Shown here: in pieces, positions 10,146-21,930 of the stretch
How the letters are laid out: the number at the start of each line of letters is the position of its first letter
Numbering within the stretch: the first letter of the stretch is position 1
Source of the DNA: Emydura subglobosa
Taxonomy: Eukaryota > Chordata > Testudines > Chelidae
Length of the DNA stretch: 64,000 nt
Reading direction: 5' to 3'
Assembly (NCBI GenBank): GCA_007922225.1
Contig: ML680053.1
Span: forward strand, 17,559,730 to 17,623,729
Translations under genes and position numbers: made by a program
The notes under the pieces: model-generated
The model's input: the letters and a program-made list of their open reading frames with translations, nothing else
What the model was told of the DNA's origin: nothing
The model's database searches: none

Positions 10146-12700
10146 CCCTCAAGCTGTCAACAAGCATCCTCTGGTAAATTTACAAGCTTTTGCAAACCTG
10201 ACTTGCACTGCTGTAAATGAAAGGAGAATCATGCCCCAACATCTGTCAATTAATCATTTATTTTAATTGTGCTCTGACTTTTGTGAGTGGAAAAATGTAT
10301 AATTTATCATTTAAAATTGCACAAAATAAGTATAGAAGGAGTAGCTTTGCAAATCTGAGTAAGCAGGCATTTTGCTCATATAGTAAGTTGTGATCTACTG
10401 TATTTCTCATTTGAGATAACCAGAACCGGGAATAGTGTGGTTGGTTTGTGTGCTGCATGGATTGTTACCTATGAAGAATTCAAACCATGTTTCTCGAGCC
10501 ATGCTTCTATGATGTCCGAGATTGCGCTAGCTGCCTTTTATCTTTCGAAGTCCAAAGTGTTTTCTATTGTTCCTGATGATGGCTGGAAATAGTAGGCAAC
10601 AATAGGATATCATTTTCATTTTTTTCTATTTCAGTCATTACAGTCACCCAAGAGCTAAACCTACACATCACAAAGAAAAGAAATTGGGCTGCTTCTTCGT
10701 GTCTGTTAACAAAGTTGACAAAACATTTTTAGTGGCAGACTTGCTATGTTCTGCCTGTCGTTCACTGAAAGATCTTGAATCAGAAGAAACTACTAGTGAA
10801 AGACCAATATAGCTGTCTGTTGATCTGCAGGAGTGAATTTGCTACACCCCTATAATAAATTCCCGTAACCTCAGCAGTAAAAATTGTGACTGGTTTGAGC
10901 TCTTTTTATATGTTCCCGTAAATGGAACTCCCACAAAAAATAAAACTACACATACAGTAAATGTTTTTACCCTCCTAGAATATACCAGTGGTCTACTGTG
11001 TGGTGTCCTTGGAGCTCCTTAAACAATGTCATGTTCATGACAACAGAGATATGCCATGGCATGTTGCAGACCCAGTGTAATTATTCTGCTCCTTTATGTA
11101 AGTCACTATTACAACCCTGATGAGCTCCCCCTGCTGGACACTCACCAGGTTGCTGAACTGGACCAAATCTTGGGTCCCGCATTCCCTTGGCTTGCTAGGC
11201 ATGGGCAGAATTCAGGCACTGTCTCAGGTGACACTAGGTGCACGCTCCAGGTGTAGACCCAGTGACCATCACCCAACTTGGCAATGGGTACCCTGCAGAC
11301 CAGTTGCCTAGGCCCTGAGAGTAGTGTAGATCCTTCCAAGTTACACCTATTCCAGCGCTCCATCCTCTCCCTGATCTAGTTCTAATCCAACCCTCTGAGG
11401 TGTGCCCATCCCTTACACCCTTTCAACAACTAGTTATAGTGCAGCTCCCCACCCTGTAACAAGGGGCTGTGCCCCTAAGAGAAGGGATGCACCTTTTAGC
11501 CCCCTGTGGTGTCCATCACAGAGTTCTACATTGTCAGCAGGAGGGAAGAAGAGGGAGATGCAACCTTCCCCCAACTGATGGGAGGAGACAACAGCAGTCC
11601 CTACCAGCCAATTACAGGACAGAAAACAGCCAGGCAAGCAGCAAGCATTCCCCGACCCTGGGCAGCACCCCAGATGCCTGGGAATGCAGGAGGGCGGCTG
11701 TGGCTAGCCCGGCTTTCCTGGCACATAGCAAAGACTAGCCGGGAGCAGAGGGGAGAGGTAGGGTTGCCACCCATCTGGGCTTTACCTGGACAGTCTTGTT
11801 TTTGGCTTCTATGTCTGGGTGCCATTTAGAATTGCCAGTTATATTTATATATTATAGTTAGACAGGTAGTTAGGATTTAATCTTGCACCATGAAGGCACA
11901 TGGCATCTGCCAATGCGCTTTCATTTGCCTGGATCATCAAGACCTGCACTGCCAATTCCCAGTATAACTAGGTGGTTTCTAACAGCATCTCCTTACAGGC
12001 CTGCAACGTCTCCATGTGTCCCCCTCCCCCCACGGATACCTGTGATGTGGGGAGAGAGACAAAACTGAAGGGGGGGATACTCTTGTTTAGGAACACTAGG
12101 GAAGTGTGTGGTCAGATGACCTAGTTTTCTTGTCAGCATAGCCTTTAGTAATTAAAAAAAAGCATTATTAATATCTCTAATCATTGTAATAATTTACTGT
12201 TTTTACAGATTGTATATTTCTCTTTAATCAAATCCTTATTTAAAGTTGATAATTACTGTTTTTAATTTGTTTGCTTGTGTGAGTTTGTTTGTGGGTTCAC
12301 GTGTGCTAGTCACTGCCTTAGTGTGGTTAACCCCTGGTGTCACTGGAGGCACCGCCAAGTACGGCTATTACAATAATATGGAACATTATCAATTCCAACT
12401 GAGTCCAGACTGAGAAAAGTAAATGCATGGAAGTATTGTTAGTGGTCATGTTATGATTGATATTGAAAAAGAGAAACATTGGGACAGAAGTTAAATGGCT
12501 CCCGCCTTCATACAAGTATGTTCAGATAATTACTGTGATGTTCTGCAGGTCCAGGACTAGAACCGGGGCTGTAGATGGCCACATTGCCATGCCACCCAGC
12601 AGCCAGGTAAGGTTGCATGCATTATCACATGGACCTGGGGAGACAAACACCTAGAAATACTGCCCGGGAAAGCCAGACTGACAGCTTTCCTTTATGGCTC
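10146..12700. other. Unassigned sequence with a GC-richer middle
   Basis: 10146-11040 is AT-rich. A frame open from 10606 to 10812 follows a pyrimidine tract and TTTCAG, and is treated as a weak candidate in the findings. 11040-11830 is GC-richer, with many overlapping open frames on both strands and no recognised protein. 11759-11840 ('TAGGGTTGCCACCC...GGGTGCCA') resembles the end of a dispersed repeat. 11840-12700 is AT-rich without recognised features. Confidence 0.4.
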
Positions 12701-12709
12701 TGTTTGATG

Positions 12710-13530
12710 CATGGAGAATTTTTTGGTGTGAGGTTTGATACCTCTGAGTGCCTCAGTTTCCCTCTGTACTTTGCATTGCCAACCAGTGAGGGCCAAAAGG
12801 GGAGTGCAGGAAACACAGATGTGTGTTTGTGTGTGTGTGTGTGACCTCACTGTCTGGGTGGAATGAATAGGGTTGTTAAGGAACTGGTTGTAACGGACCC
12901 AAATCAACATAAGGTCCAGAAAGACGATAGGAAATCCCAATAACTGAACAATCAACACTCAATAGTGGGAAGCTCTGGCAGGGCTGAATTCAGCATGGCC
13001 CTGTCTAGAGACAGAGGACTGAGATGGGACTAGAAGGGAATAAAGAGGGGGCTTCTGAAGAAACTGGAAGCTTTTACCTGGTTGGACACAGGGACAGTGA
13101 GAGAGAGTCTGAGATGGAATCTGTTACAGCGTGGCTGGCTCATGGCACTGGCTTGTCCAGAATGGACTATGGCTTAACCTCTGCCTCTCTTTGCTAACCT
13201 AAGGACTTTCAGATTTTGTGTGCCAGGTTACTAATCAGTTGTTACCTTGTTTGAAAAGGCTGCCTGTGTCACTGCAAATACTTGCTGAGAAGTACAGTAC
13301 AGTACTTCCACAGGAGTCTGGCTTGGATGGATTCACTGCAGGAGTCAGGGAGAGAGACGGGGATGTCAAAGGCCTAGTCTTTGAGGACCTGGGTCTGCCC
13401 GTGTGAAACTGTGTGGGCCGTTGGAGCACAGCCCATTAAACGAGTCACTCCCAAGGGACTGGTTACAGGCTAGGGCATAGACCAGATCCTGTGGATTCAT
13501 GACACCCCTGATTGGTCCATGTGCCCTAAT
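12710..13530 (+). mobile_element. LTR-like element, plus strand (copy 1 of a family)
   Basis: It shares several blocks, in the same order, with 53125-54420: 'GTGCCTCAGTTT' near the start, 'CCTTG(C)TTTGAAAAGGCTGC' near the polyadenylation region, 'TCCACAGGAGTCTGG', and 'AGGGCATAGACCAG' near the end. The AATAAA seen in the other copy is mutated here. No coding region adjoins it. Ends are approximate. Confidence 0.5.
12818..12843. repeat. (TG)n microsatellite
   Basis: About 12 TG units with one interruption, inside the LTR-like element. Likely variable in length. Confidence 0.9.
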
Positions 13531-13599
13531 TAAGCCCAGGAGAAGTTCCAGAAAGTGTCTATGCAATGACATGGACCTCTCTGCTGGCTGTAGTGATGG

Positions 13600-13830
13600 G
13601 ACCTGCCTCTGATTCTGGCTACCGACCCTGTCTTGTCCCCTTGAACCCTGGATCTGTTGCTTCCATCCACTCCCTCGCCGGCATCTGTACTAAGACTCTA
13701 ACCCCAGCCCCAAACTTAGGCTACTGCTCTGTGGCTCTGACCCTGGTTCTGATACTTGACCTAGGCCCCTGGACTTTGGCACTGGCCCGACCATTAGGCC
13801 TGACGACCCAAGCCCCAGTCATGACAATTA
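13600..13830. repeat. Degenerate CTCTGACCCTGG-type minisatellite
   Basis: The segment is built from variants of short words such as CTCTGGCT, CTCTGACC and CTGGTTCTG, with strong C/T bias. It resembles the low-complexity part of a turtle LTR family. The 106-residue open frame over it is a by-product of the bias. Confidence 0.5.
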
Positions 13831-13839
13831 CACTGAAGC

Positions 13840-15660
13840 CCCATTTCCCACTTGTTAAATTAACCCCTGATAATTTCTCTGTTTGATTCATTCCCTTTAC
13901 AAATGGTTTCCAAAAACACAGTCCCATGTATGTTATGTGAGGGAAAAGACTGTGTAAGAGGTTGTCAGGTGCTTTATTATCTCCATGGTCTCAGAAACAA
14001 TGTGGCACCGATCATTCTAGTGTCTTACAGGAATCTTTAACTAATAAACACTAAGAAAAGATTAGGATAAAAAACCAAACCAAAACATCAAACCTGTTTA
14101 TTTTCCTCACAGCAAAGGCAAACTCTTCACTAGGAGAGAACAGACCAGTCACAATGTATGTGATCACTGAGTGCTCTTGTGGGAGACCAAAATGAGCTTC
14201 ATCTGTCAGCTCTTTTCTCCATGCCTGGTAGCTAAAACACTCTACAGTGCGTGGGCCCCTTTACTCAGGTCAAGGAACAAATTTAACCCCATGCTGTTAG
14301 CTCTGTGTGGTGCAGTGTGCATGCCGACACCATGTCAGTCTGTCAACAACAGCAACGCGGTTCAAAGAGTCTTCACCTCATCTGTCCAGATGGATTTACA
14401 TGGAATTAGACATAACTGCTCACTAGCCATGTGTCATGCACATAACGGTATGGTTGGATTACTCATCCAAATGAGTGAGTGGGTGCTACAGAATGACGTA
14501 TTCTTTGTTTCTTTTCTCATCTCTCTAGCACTCTCATTTTGCACATTTAATTGTTCTTTCTCCATCCCTTTTTATAAATTGTCTCCTTTTAAGTCTTTTT
14601 CTGATTTTTCTCTCTCCCATTTCAATTTATTACATTTGTATGTTTGTGAGTTCTTTTCTGGCCTTTACTTTTTTTTTTTTTATAATTCCCCCCAAGTTCC
14701 CTCTTCACATTTCCTTTCTATTTATTCTCCTGATTCTTCCCTTGCTGCTTCCCTCCAGATTTCTGGTTTCATCCCCCTCTTTTAATTATTGTTCTGCCTT
14801 TGCCATTGGGAGTGCTGCTGCTGCTTCTTCATTTTCCTATATCATTCTCTCTCTTTCATCCTATTTCAGCCTTTTGGCGAACTGTGGTTTCAAACTGTGA
14901 GATGGGCACTTACTTCCTCAGCTGGGATCATTTTAGGGGGCAAAATGAATTGAAAACATTGCCGTTTGTTTCAACAGCTCCAAGTTTTGATAGTTGGGGG
15001 GGGGAGAAGGGAGAATCAAGTTGAATAAACGCTTAGGAAAAAAAAACCCAAGCCCTATGTCTGCAGTCCCTGATTGATCAAAACTAACATTTCATGTTGG
15101 GCCTCATTTTCCAGCATTAAAGCTGCTTTGTGCTGCACTACCGCATTGTGAAAAAGTTACTGGCCACAGGAGGGTCCCCAGATTTGGAGAGCTCATTCAG
15201 TGGTGCGGGGCCACTGTAGCAACTCCAACACCATCAACCATCACTCCCTCTGGTCATCAGCATAAGGGTATGTCTGGAGTGTCTCTGAATCCCAACAAAT
15301 CCTGGATGTCATTACAGCCCCTTAGGGCCATTGGCTTAAATAAGAGCAACCTTCAGTTGAAGAGTTGCGGATCTGAGGTAGTTATGTTATCTCTGGGCCT
15401 GATTTTCTAGTTACTCTGCTCCTTGTGTGGTCATTTGTGCAAAGTGTATCTAAAACAATACCTCTTGGAACTGGTGGCATTTGACAACCACTTTGCGCTG
15501 ATGCAGATGACAGTACAAGGTGCAGAGCATTGAGATCAGGCCGTAGGTGCTCACCATCACATTACTGGGCCTTCTTTTTTTTCTGTCCCTGAAAGAAGTT
15601 CTGACTTGGCCAGATGAGGAGAGGGAACCAGATAACACCACTGTGGTATGTATTGAAAAC
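13840..15660. other. Unassigned sequence; polypyrimidine stretch at 14510-14870
   Basis: 14510-14870 is strongly C/T-rich on the plus strand, with T-runs (15 T at about 14670), which produces long but meaningless frames such as the 204-residue one at 14171-14785. The rest shows no recognised element. Confidence 0.5.
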
Positions 15661-15959
15661 TGTGTTAAAATAGTAAGCTAGTATTTTAAATTCTCAGGGG
15701 TTTTCCTGGTCCTGCTTTCAGCCTAGAGGGCACTCTGTAGAGAAGTGTGTGATTTGAGTCTAGCAGCAGTCATTCTGTAAAGAGCCAGCCTAAAGCAAGC
15801 TGAGGTGAGTTGAGCCTGTCTTAGGGAGCAGCCTGCTTTGTCTCTCTCTGTTTTTGGTTCTTGTGTGCTAGGTACTGGAATTTAATAAATAAAGCAGTGT
15901 GATATTTCATCCTTCCAGAAGTCTTATAACTTCTCTGTTTGTATGCTGTGAACATAACA
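15661..15959 (+). mobile_element. Compact solo LTR, plus strand
   Basis: The block runs from TGTGTTAAAATAG to GTGAACATAACA, giving TG...CA ends about 300 bp apart. It has overlapping AATAAATAAA signals at 15884-15893, followed by 'GCAGTGTGATATTTCATCCT', an R/U5 context I know from a turtle LTR family. No clean target duplication is visible at these ends, so the borders may be off by a few bases. No internal genes adjoin it. Confidence 0.6.
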
Positions 15960-17429
15960 ATCACCATCCCTGTGGCTGTGTCCTGAACAACTCTTTAGAT
16001 TAGTAACCAACATTCTTTCTCTCCTGAAGCCCTGTATGCAAGGTCCACTTACTCCTGTAGTCTTTGCACTGTCCTGAACTCAAAGTCTGTTCCTTATTGG
16101 TATTCCGATGGATGCTAGCCACACAAAAATATGTGAAGGGGAGGAAAGGCCATGAATCTGCCCACTATACTGTTGGTTTATTGGAGCTGGCCAGCCATAG
16201 AGAGGGACTTATCAGTAGGCACAATGCTTCTGTGTATTGTGCCTTTCTGAGGTACAACAAAGCTTTCTGAAACTCTGCTGGGGCTGTTCACTGCCCCAAA
16301 GGCAGGCCAGTGCCTAGTAAACATGACTGAGCCCAGAGTTATCAGTTTGCTGTGCCTGTTATTTCTGATGGAGTCCAAGGGAGTTAGATACCCATATATC
16401 TCCAAAATTCAATGCGAGTTGGGAACTCCCTTAGGCTGTCTGGAAAATGAGAGCCTTCTCATGTAAGCCTCACTCAGTCATCAATGGGACAATTCACCTG
16501 AGTAAAGGTGGTAGGATCAGGTTCCTAATTTGGAAGTTTATAAGGCTAAGCAAATTCAGAACCATTTTTGATGATTGTATTGTTAATTTATGCTGCTTAA
16601 TTGCAGGTAAATTAAGTATAATAAGGGTGGCATCTGGTAATGCATGAATAGTATATGCTAGGATAGTCAATAGACTCTAAAATAGTCATCACTGTATTGA
16701 ACTGACCCTTTTGTGTTTCACTGTTAATCTGAGTAAAATTATTAGCATTAAGGTAGTACTCAGGTTTCTGGATAAACCATTGCACAGGTGGTAATTACAC
16801 TGCTCTGAGGCATAGAGAAGACTATGGGAATAAGGATGTAAGTCAGTTGGAGGGCAGTCATATTTCAAAATTAAATGTGGTTCACTGGACTAAAAGCTTC
16901 CTTTCTTGGCCCTCAGACATAGTCTGGGCTTTCATCTACATTAACAAATGTTCTCAATTTACTCTTTTCCTTCATCTTAACTGGATATTATGTGCTCTCA
17001 AACTGGATCACTCTATCACATGTATATTTATTCATGCAAAGAATAATTTAAGGCAATTATATAACATTTCACCTGTCCAGAAGAGTAGTTTTTGACATAA
17101 CACATGGCACAGCATGCATAGCAATAAGTGAAATGTTTATTTAAGCTGAAGGGAAACAAGCACTAGTAGAGGTTTATGCTAATAACTGCAATACTCTGAA
17201 GCATGGGACGTTTTAATGGAAAAATAAATTAGCAGTTTTGACATTATTCTAATTGCAAAAGAATGAACTATTAAATATCTTTATTAGGATGGCTACTTTT
17301 TTTTTACCTGCTCCTCATATTAATGGGTATGAAGGGTATTTCTTAGGACATGAGCTACAACTTTGCTGTGATGGGAATACAGCAGTTACAGTTGCAACCG
17401 GATTGATCTTTAGCTCAAGTAGTTTGACA
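15960..17429. other. Unassigned AT-rich sequence
   Basis: No repeat or gene is recognised. Short open frames at 16064-16405, 16447-16647 and 16847-17095 look like chance. Confidence 0.5.
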
Positions 17430-17680
17430 AAAGGGTCTCATAGTTAATGCATTTGACTGGCATTTAGAAAAGCTGGATTCAGTTCCCAGCTCACATGCTT
17501 CCTGTTTGACTATGGACAAGTCTCCAGATCTCTGTCTCTTGGTTTCCCATCTGCAAGACAGGGCTAGCAATGCTTTCTTTGTCTGTCTTGTCTATTTAGA
17601 TTGTAAGCAGGGATGGTCTTTTACTACAATGGGGACCACTAGACACTACTATAATACAAATAAACTGTAAGTAACTACTT
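17430..17680 (+). mobile_element. MIR-like SINE, nearly full length
   Basis: The order is head 'TTAATGCATTTGACTGG' and 'GCTGGATTCAGTTCCCAGCT', core 'GACTATGGACAAGTCTCCAG' and 'TTTCCCATCTGCAAGACAGG', tail 'TAGATTGTAAGCAGGGATGG', and a terminal 'CTACTATAATACAAATAA'. It is the longest copy here and the best reference for the partial ones. Confidence 0.8.
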
Positions 17681-18078
17681 GCAAAGTTGGTGGGGAAAAA
17701 ACACATTGTTTGGGGCTTTTTTTCCCCAAAAGCCAACTATTTTGCTCTCTCACCTCTATTTTTTTTCCACAGAGAAGGCAGTGTCTTCAGACAGGATCCT
17801 AATTTTGTTATAGACATCTGGTTTCTCTGTGAAAATGCCCAATCTGAGTCTGGAACAAATTCAAAACATTCAACATTTTTGTGTAGAGTATACAATTTTG
17901 TAAAGTTCATTTTTCTGCCAGCACAGCATGCTTCCTATCGCTTCAGCACTGAGACTGTTTCACAGGTGGGATGCGACCGGATTCACAAACACATGTGAAA
18001 TGACAATTGGTATTTTCATGCCACTCTTTCTTCACCACGACTCTAGCATTTAAGTGATGGAACCCCCAATGGAAATAA

Positions 18079-18380
18079 TTAAGGCTATGTCTTCACTGAC
18101 GGTGGCAAATTTGCTGCCATCAGATCGACTTATCTGGATTGACTGAGCGGTCAGTGAAGACCAGCGCAGTCGATCCAGAAATCAATGTATTAAGACCACC
18201 TTCTCAAATGGCGTAGTGCTGCATCGACAGGAACGTGGTTCCTGTTGGCACAGTGCAGTGAAGACAGCGCGCAGAACAGAAGCACCGAAGTCGATGGGAG
18301 TTATGCAAATTTTTGTGTAGTTTGCATAACTCCAGTCGACTGCCACCAAATTTCTGAGGTAAGTGAAGACAAGCCCTTAA
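18079..18380. mobile_element. Foldback MITE flanked by TTAA
   Basis: The element proper is 18083-18376. The left end is GGCTATGTCTTCACTGAC; the right end, reverse-complemented, is GGGCTTGTCTTCACTTAC, with 14 of 18 matching. TTAA flanks both sides (18079-18082 and 18377-18380). Inverted matches continue inward (GGTGGCAAATTTG against CAAATTTCTGAGG / GGTGGCAG). The ends match an abundant sauropsid MITE with consensus GGCTTGTCTACACT. The flank fits a piggyBac (TTAA) or Harbinger (TAA) target; I cannot choose. Confidence 0.75.
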
Positions 18381-18739
18381 TGAGATATACCCAGATTATC
18401 CTGGCAAGTGACTTGTATGCACACACTGCAGAGGAAGGTAACTCCCCCCTGAAGATCACTGTCAATCTCACCTGGGAGAAAATTCCTTTCCAATCCCACA
18501 TATGGCAATCTTTTAGACCCTGAGCATGTGAACAAGTGCCAGCCAGCCAACCTCCTAAGAGAGAGATTGTTTGGTGCCACCCCAGAGCTCTGGCCCATCC
18601 AGCTCAGTGTCCCATCTCCATTCCTGACACCTGCCAATGGGCAGCTGAAAACCTGGAGCATGAGCTTTAGAAACATAAGTTATAAACTGTAAGTGAGCCC
18701 TGCCACCTCAACCCCGCTGATCGCAAATAGCCCTATCAT

Positions 18740-19106
18740 ATAACTACATTCATAGATTTGTCCAGCTCTTTCTTAAATCTAAGTTGTTTGCCCCCACAAC
18801 TCCTATTGGGAGGCTGTTCCAGAACCTCATGCCTCTGATGGTTAGAAGCCTTCTTCTAATTTCCAGACTGAATTTGTTCCTGGCCATTTGTTCTTGTGCC
18901 AACATTATCCTGTAGCTAATCTGCTTTTTGCGAGACTAAACAAAACAAGCTCTTGGTCTCCTCTCATAAAACAGGCCCTTTGTTCCTCTGATCATTCTGG
19001 TAGCTCAAAATTAATCTTCCTTGAACATGGATGACCAAAATTGTACATCACATTCCAAATGAGATTTTACCCATGCCTTGTACAATGGCATTTATACTCT
19101 ACTGCA
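18740..19106 (-). mobile_element. CR1 LINE, minus strand, 3' part (left half of a split copy)
   Basis: Reading leftwards, this encodes the very end of CR1 ORF2; the plus strand shows the familiar words 'CCAGCTCTTTCTTAAAT', 'CATGCCTCTGATGGTTAGAA' and 'CCAAATGAGATTTTACCCAT'. It is interrupted at about 19106 by a plus-strand CR1 and resumes at 19667. Confidence 0.8.
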
Positions 19107-19656
19107 CACTGTTAAGGCCTCAACTTGAGTAATGTATCTGGTTGTGAGTGCCACATTTTAGGAAGGATGTGGAAAAATTGGAGAAAGTCCAGAAGAGAGC
19201 AACAAAAATTATCAAAAATCTGGAAAACATGACCTATGAGGCAAGATTGAAAAAGATTGGATTTGTTTAATCTGGAGAAGAGAAAACTGAGTGGGGACAT
19301 GATAACAGTTTTCAAGTACATGAAAGGTTGTTACAAGGAAGAGGGTGAAAAATGTTTTTTGGTATTCTCTGGGGATAAGACCAGAAGCAATTGGCTTAAA
19401 TTGCAGCACGGGAGGTTTAGGTTGGACACTAAGAAAAACTTCCCAACTGTCAGGGTAGTTATGCACTGGAACAAATTGCCTAAGGAGGTTGAGGAATCTC
19501 CCTCATTGGAGGTTTTTAAGAACAGGTTAGACAAACACTTGTCAGGGATGGTCTGGTTATTACTTAGTCCTGCCTTGAGTGCAGGGAACCTTTCAAGGTC
19601 TTTTCCAGTCCTACAGTTTCATTATTCTATGATTCTCTCTCTCTCTCTCTCTCTCT
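19107..19656 (+). mobile_element. CR1 LINE, plus strand, nested insertion
   Basis: This 5'-truncated copy carries the ORF2 C-terminus. The frame at 19257-19550 reads through with the family pattern 'SGDMITVFKYMKG' ... 'FRLDTKKNFPTVRVV' ... 'HWNKLPKEVEESPSLEVFK'. It ends in 'GGTCTTTTCCAGTCCTACAG' and ATTATTCTATGATTCT, the CR1 3' signature, then a (CT)n run. The flanks repeat CTCTACTGCA (19097-19106 and 19657-19666), a plausible 10-bp target duplication of which ACTGCA is independent of the CT run. It sits inside a minus-strand CR1, so it is younger than its host. Confidence 0.85.
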
Positions 19657-19660
19657 CTCT
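19634..19660. repeat. (CT)n microsatellite at a CR1 3' end
   Basis: About 13 CT units grow out of the 3' terminal repeat of the nested CR1. They may have expanded from the CR1 tail after insertion. Confidence 0.9.
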
Positions 19661-19666
19661 ACTGCA

Positions 19667-20450
19667 AATGCCTCACCTAACACATCCCAGGATTCCATTT
19701 GCCTTTTTCACTGCCACATCATATTGGTGACTCATAGTTGTCCGGTGATAGACCCACACACCCAGATCTCTCTCCTTCTCTGTTGCTTCCAACTGACAAA
19801 CTCCCATTTTGTAGCAGAAATCCTTATTATTAGATGCTAAGTTCATGACTATGCACTGTATATTATTGAATGTCATCCCATTTCTACCACTCCAATCTTC
19901 AAGGTCATCCATATCTTCCTGTATAATATTCTGATCCCCTTCTATATTGATGATGCTTCCCAACTTTGTATCATCAACAACTTTAATTAGCACACTCCTA
20001 CTTTTTATGTCAAGGAATTAATAAAAATATTGAATAACACTGGTCCCAAAATAGTCCTTGAGGAATTCCATTCACCTTTCAGCAAAGCCCATTGCCTTCT
20101 TCTTTGTAGCCAATTTCTTATCCGTCTTACGATGTTTGTACTGTTCCCCATCTTCCATAATTGAACTAATGTTTCTCATGTGGTACTGTTTCAAATGCTT
20201 TACTGAACTCCAAAGATATTAGATGTACTGCACTTCTCTTATCTTAAAAATCAGTTATTTTCTCAAAGAAGGAAATCGGGTTAGTCTGGCATGATCTACC
20301 TTAGGTGAACCCATGTTTCCCTTACAGCCCCTTTACCATTTATCTCTATGAATTTAATATTCTTTCCTTCCCAGTTTCCTCTAAAACCTTGCAGACTACT
20401 GAGATCAGACTAACAGGTCTGTAATTGCCTGTAGATCCATAGCAGTCAAG
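19667..20450 (-). mobile_element. CR1 LINE, minus strand, RT region (right half of a split copy)
   Basis: The minus-strand frame 19993-19673 encodes 'VVDDTKLGS' ... 'DLEDWSGRNGMTFN' ... 'ATEKERDLGVWV' ... 'AVKKANGILGCVR', the reverse transcriptase palm and following region of CR1 ORF2. Both catalytic aspartates of the xxDD box remain, though the flanking residues differ from the usual F-A. Further right, words such as 'AAAGAAGGAAATCGGGTTAG' continue the ORF2 match to about 20450. Stops and frameshifts make it inactive. Confidence 0.85.
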
Positions 20451-21475
20451 TAGCAGTTCTTCAACTTGTTCTGCTGTGTAAGTCAAAGGCCTCAGGTTTC
20501 CAAATGACTCAGGAATCTTCTTTACTCCTCATACAGCTATGAATAATGTGAACTCCCCTGAACCCATTGATAGACACCAGCAAAGGGTGGTGGGGCATTG
20601 GCTGCACCTTCACCAGGGTAGGCATGCCTCCTTGGATCCATGCCAGTCAGTCCTTCCTTGTTTTCCAGGAGGGCCAGCAACAGCATATTGCCTGGAGTTT
20701 GCACTGTTGCTGCAGGAGTAGAAGAGGCGCCCTGCACCCTCCTTCTATCCTCCTTGCCAAACAGCCTTGCATGGCCCGTCAGAATTTAGCCCAAAAAAGG
20801 AAATACTGAGAGTGCTATGTCTAGTTGCAGTTATCACTGCAAAGAAAGCAGCTTTTCATAGACAGCCTCTTTAATTATATAACATAGGTCAATAAACTGT
20901 TTAGTCAGGATGTGCTGAACCGCCATAAAATGATTCAGATAGCTGGCAGACAAGGTTGTCTCTGCGACCAGTTTTATTAACAGTGTGGGTGTTTGTTTTC
21001 TCACTCTTTTCCTTCCAGGTTAGTACATTCTGACAAAGGGGCCATTTACACCTTCTATGATCTGTCTTATCCAAAGCTATAAACTTTACAAATGAATGGG
21101 ACAATCTTTGACTGCTTAGCTTTTCCCTGACTTGCTGTTACATCTATCTTATTTATTCGCTTGCTTTTGAAAAGGCAATGAAGCATTGTGGTTTCATGAG
21201 GAATATTAAAATATTCAAATTAATCTCAGTGACTGATATTGACACCATTTTGGGTGGAAGATCCCTTTGCAAGATCAGCCCCTGGGCTGATTCTCCATGC
21301 CCTGCACCCTGTTGAGTTATTTACACCACTGAAAAGTGGCGGTGATAGGCAATTAAATCAGAACAGTAGTCTTTCTACATTCTCCTCTGCACACATGTAA
21401 ATGAATTCACAAGTACAGCACAATGGAGAATCAACACTCTCAGTCTTTTCAACTCCGAAGGACTCCCGCTTATGA
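20451..21475. other. Unassigned sequence
   Basis: No repeat or gene is recognised. The plus and minus frames near 20537-20809 overlap one another and are not convincing. Confidence 0.45.
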
Positions 21476-21477
21476 TT

Positions 21478-21930
21478 ACAGCTGGGTGAAATTTTTCACA
21501 CACAACTTTTTTTTTGTCAAAAATGCAGATTTGGCAACCCCAAACCATTTCATGAATTCATGATGATTTCACCAAATAGTCATTTCACTGAAAAAACAAA
21601 ACCAAACCTAAAAAAAAAATTCTGAAGAAATCAAAATGTGTTGTTTTGGCATTTTTTAAATAAAATGTTTCATTTTGGGGGTTCAAAATGCTTTTTGTTT
21701 CAAAATTTTCTTTAATTTTGTTTTTAAAAAATCCCCTCAAAATAAAAATGGTCAAAACTAAAACATTTTGACTGTTGAAAATAAACATTTTGTCCAACTC
21801 AAAATAATTTTTTTCCACTGTTTGATTTGTCAAAAATTTCATTTTCGGTTTGACTCAAAATGATTTCCCTCTCCCCCCCTGATTTTTTGTAATTGCCAGT
21901 GACCACATAATTCACCCATCTCTACTTTTT
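21478..21930. repeat. A/T-rich foldback repeat
   Basis: The ends are inverted: AGCTGGGTGAAAT at the left, and AATTCACCCATCTC at the right, whose complement is GAGATGGGTGAATT. The interior is built from variants of CAAAATG / CATTTTG on both strands, so it can fold on itself. The family resembles the turtle repeat starting TAGAGCTGGTYGAAA. Related pieces are at 26845, 31193-31758, 43850-44060 and 50690. The 85-residue minus frame is an effect of the biased sequence. Confidence 0.6.

Noticed and set aside
11434..11829. Overlapping frames in the GC-rich block, possible gene
   Set aside because: Four frames on two strands cover the same bases with no recognisable domain.
14171..14785. 204-residue plus-strand frame
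   Set aside because: Its second half is a C/T-rich stretch giving only F, L and S; no domain, no family, and the start is arbitrary.
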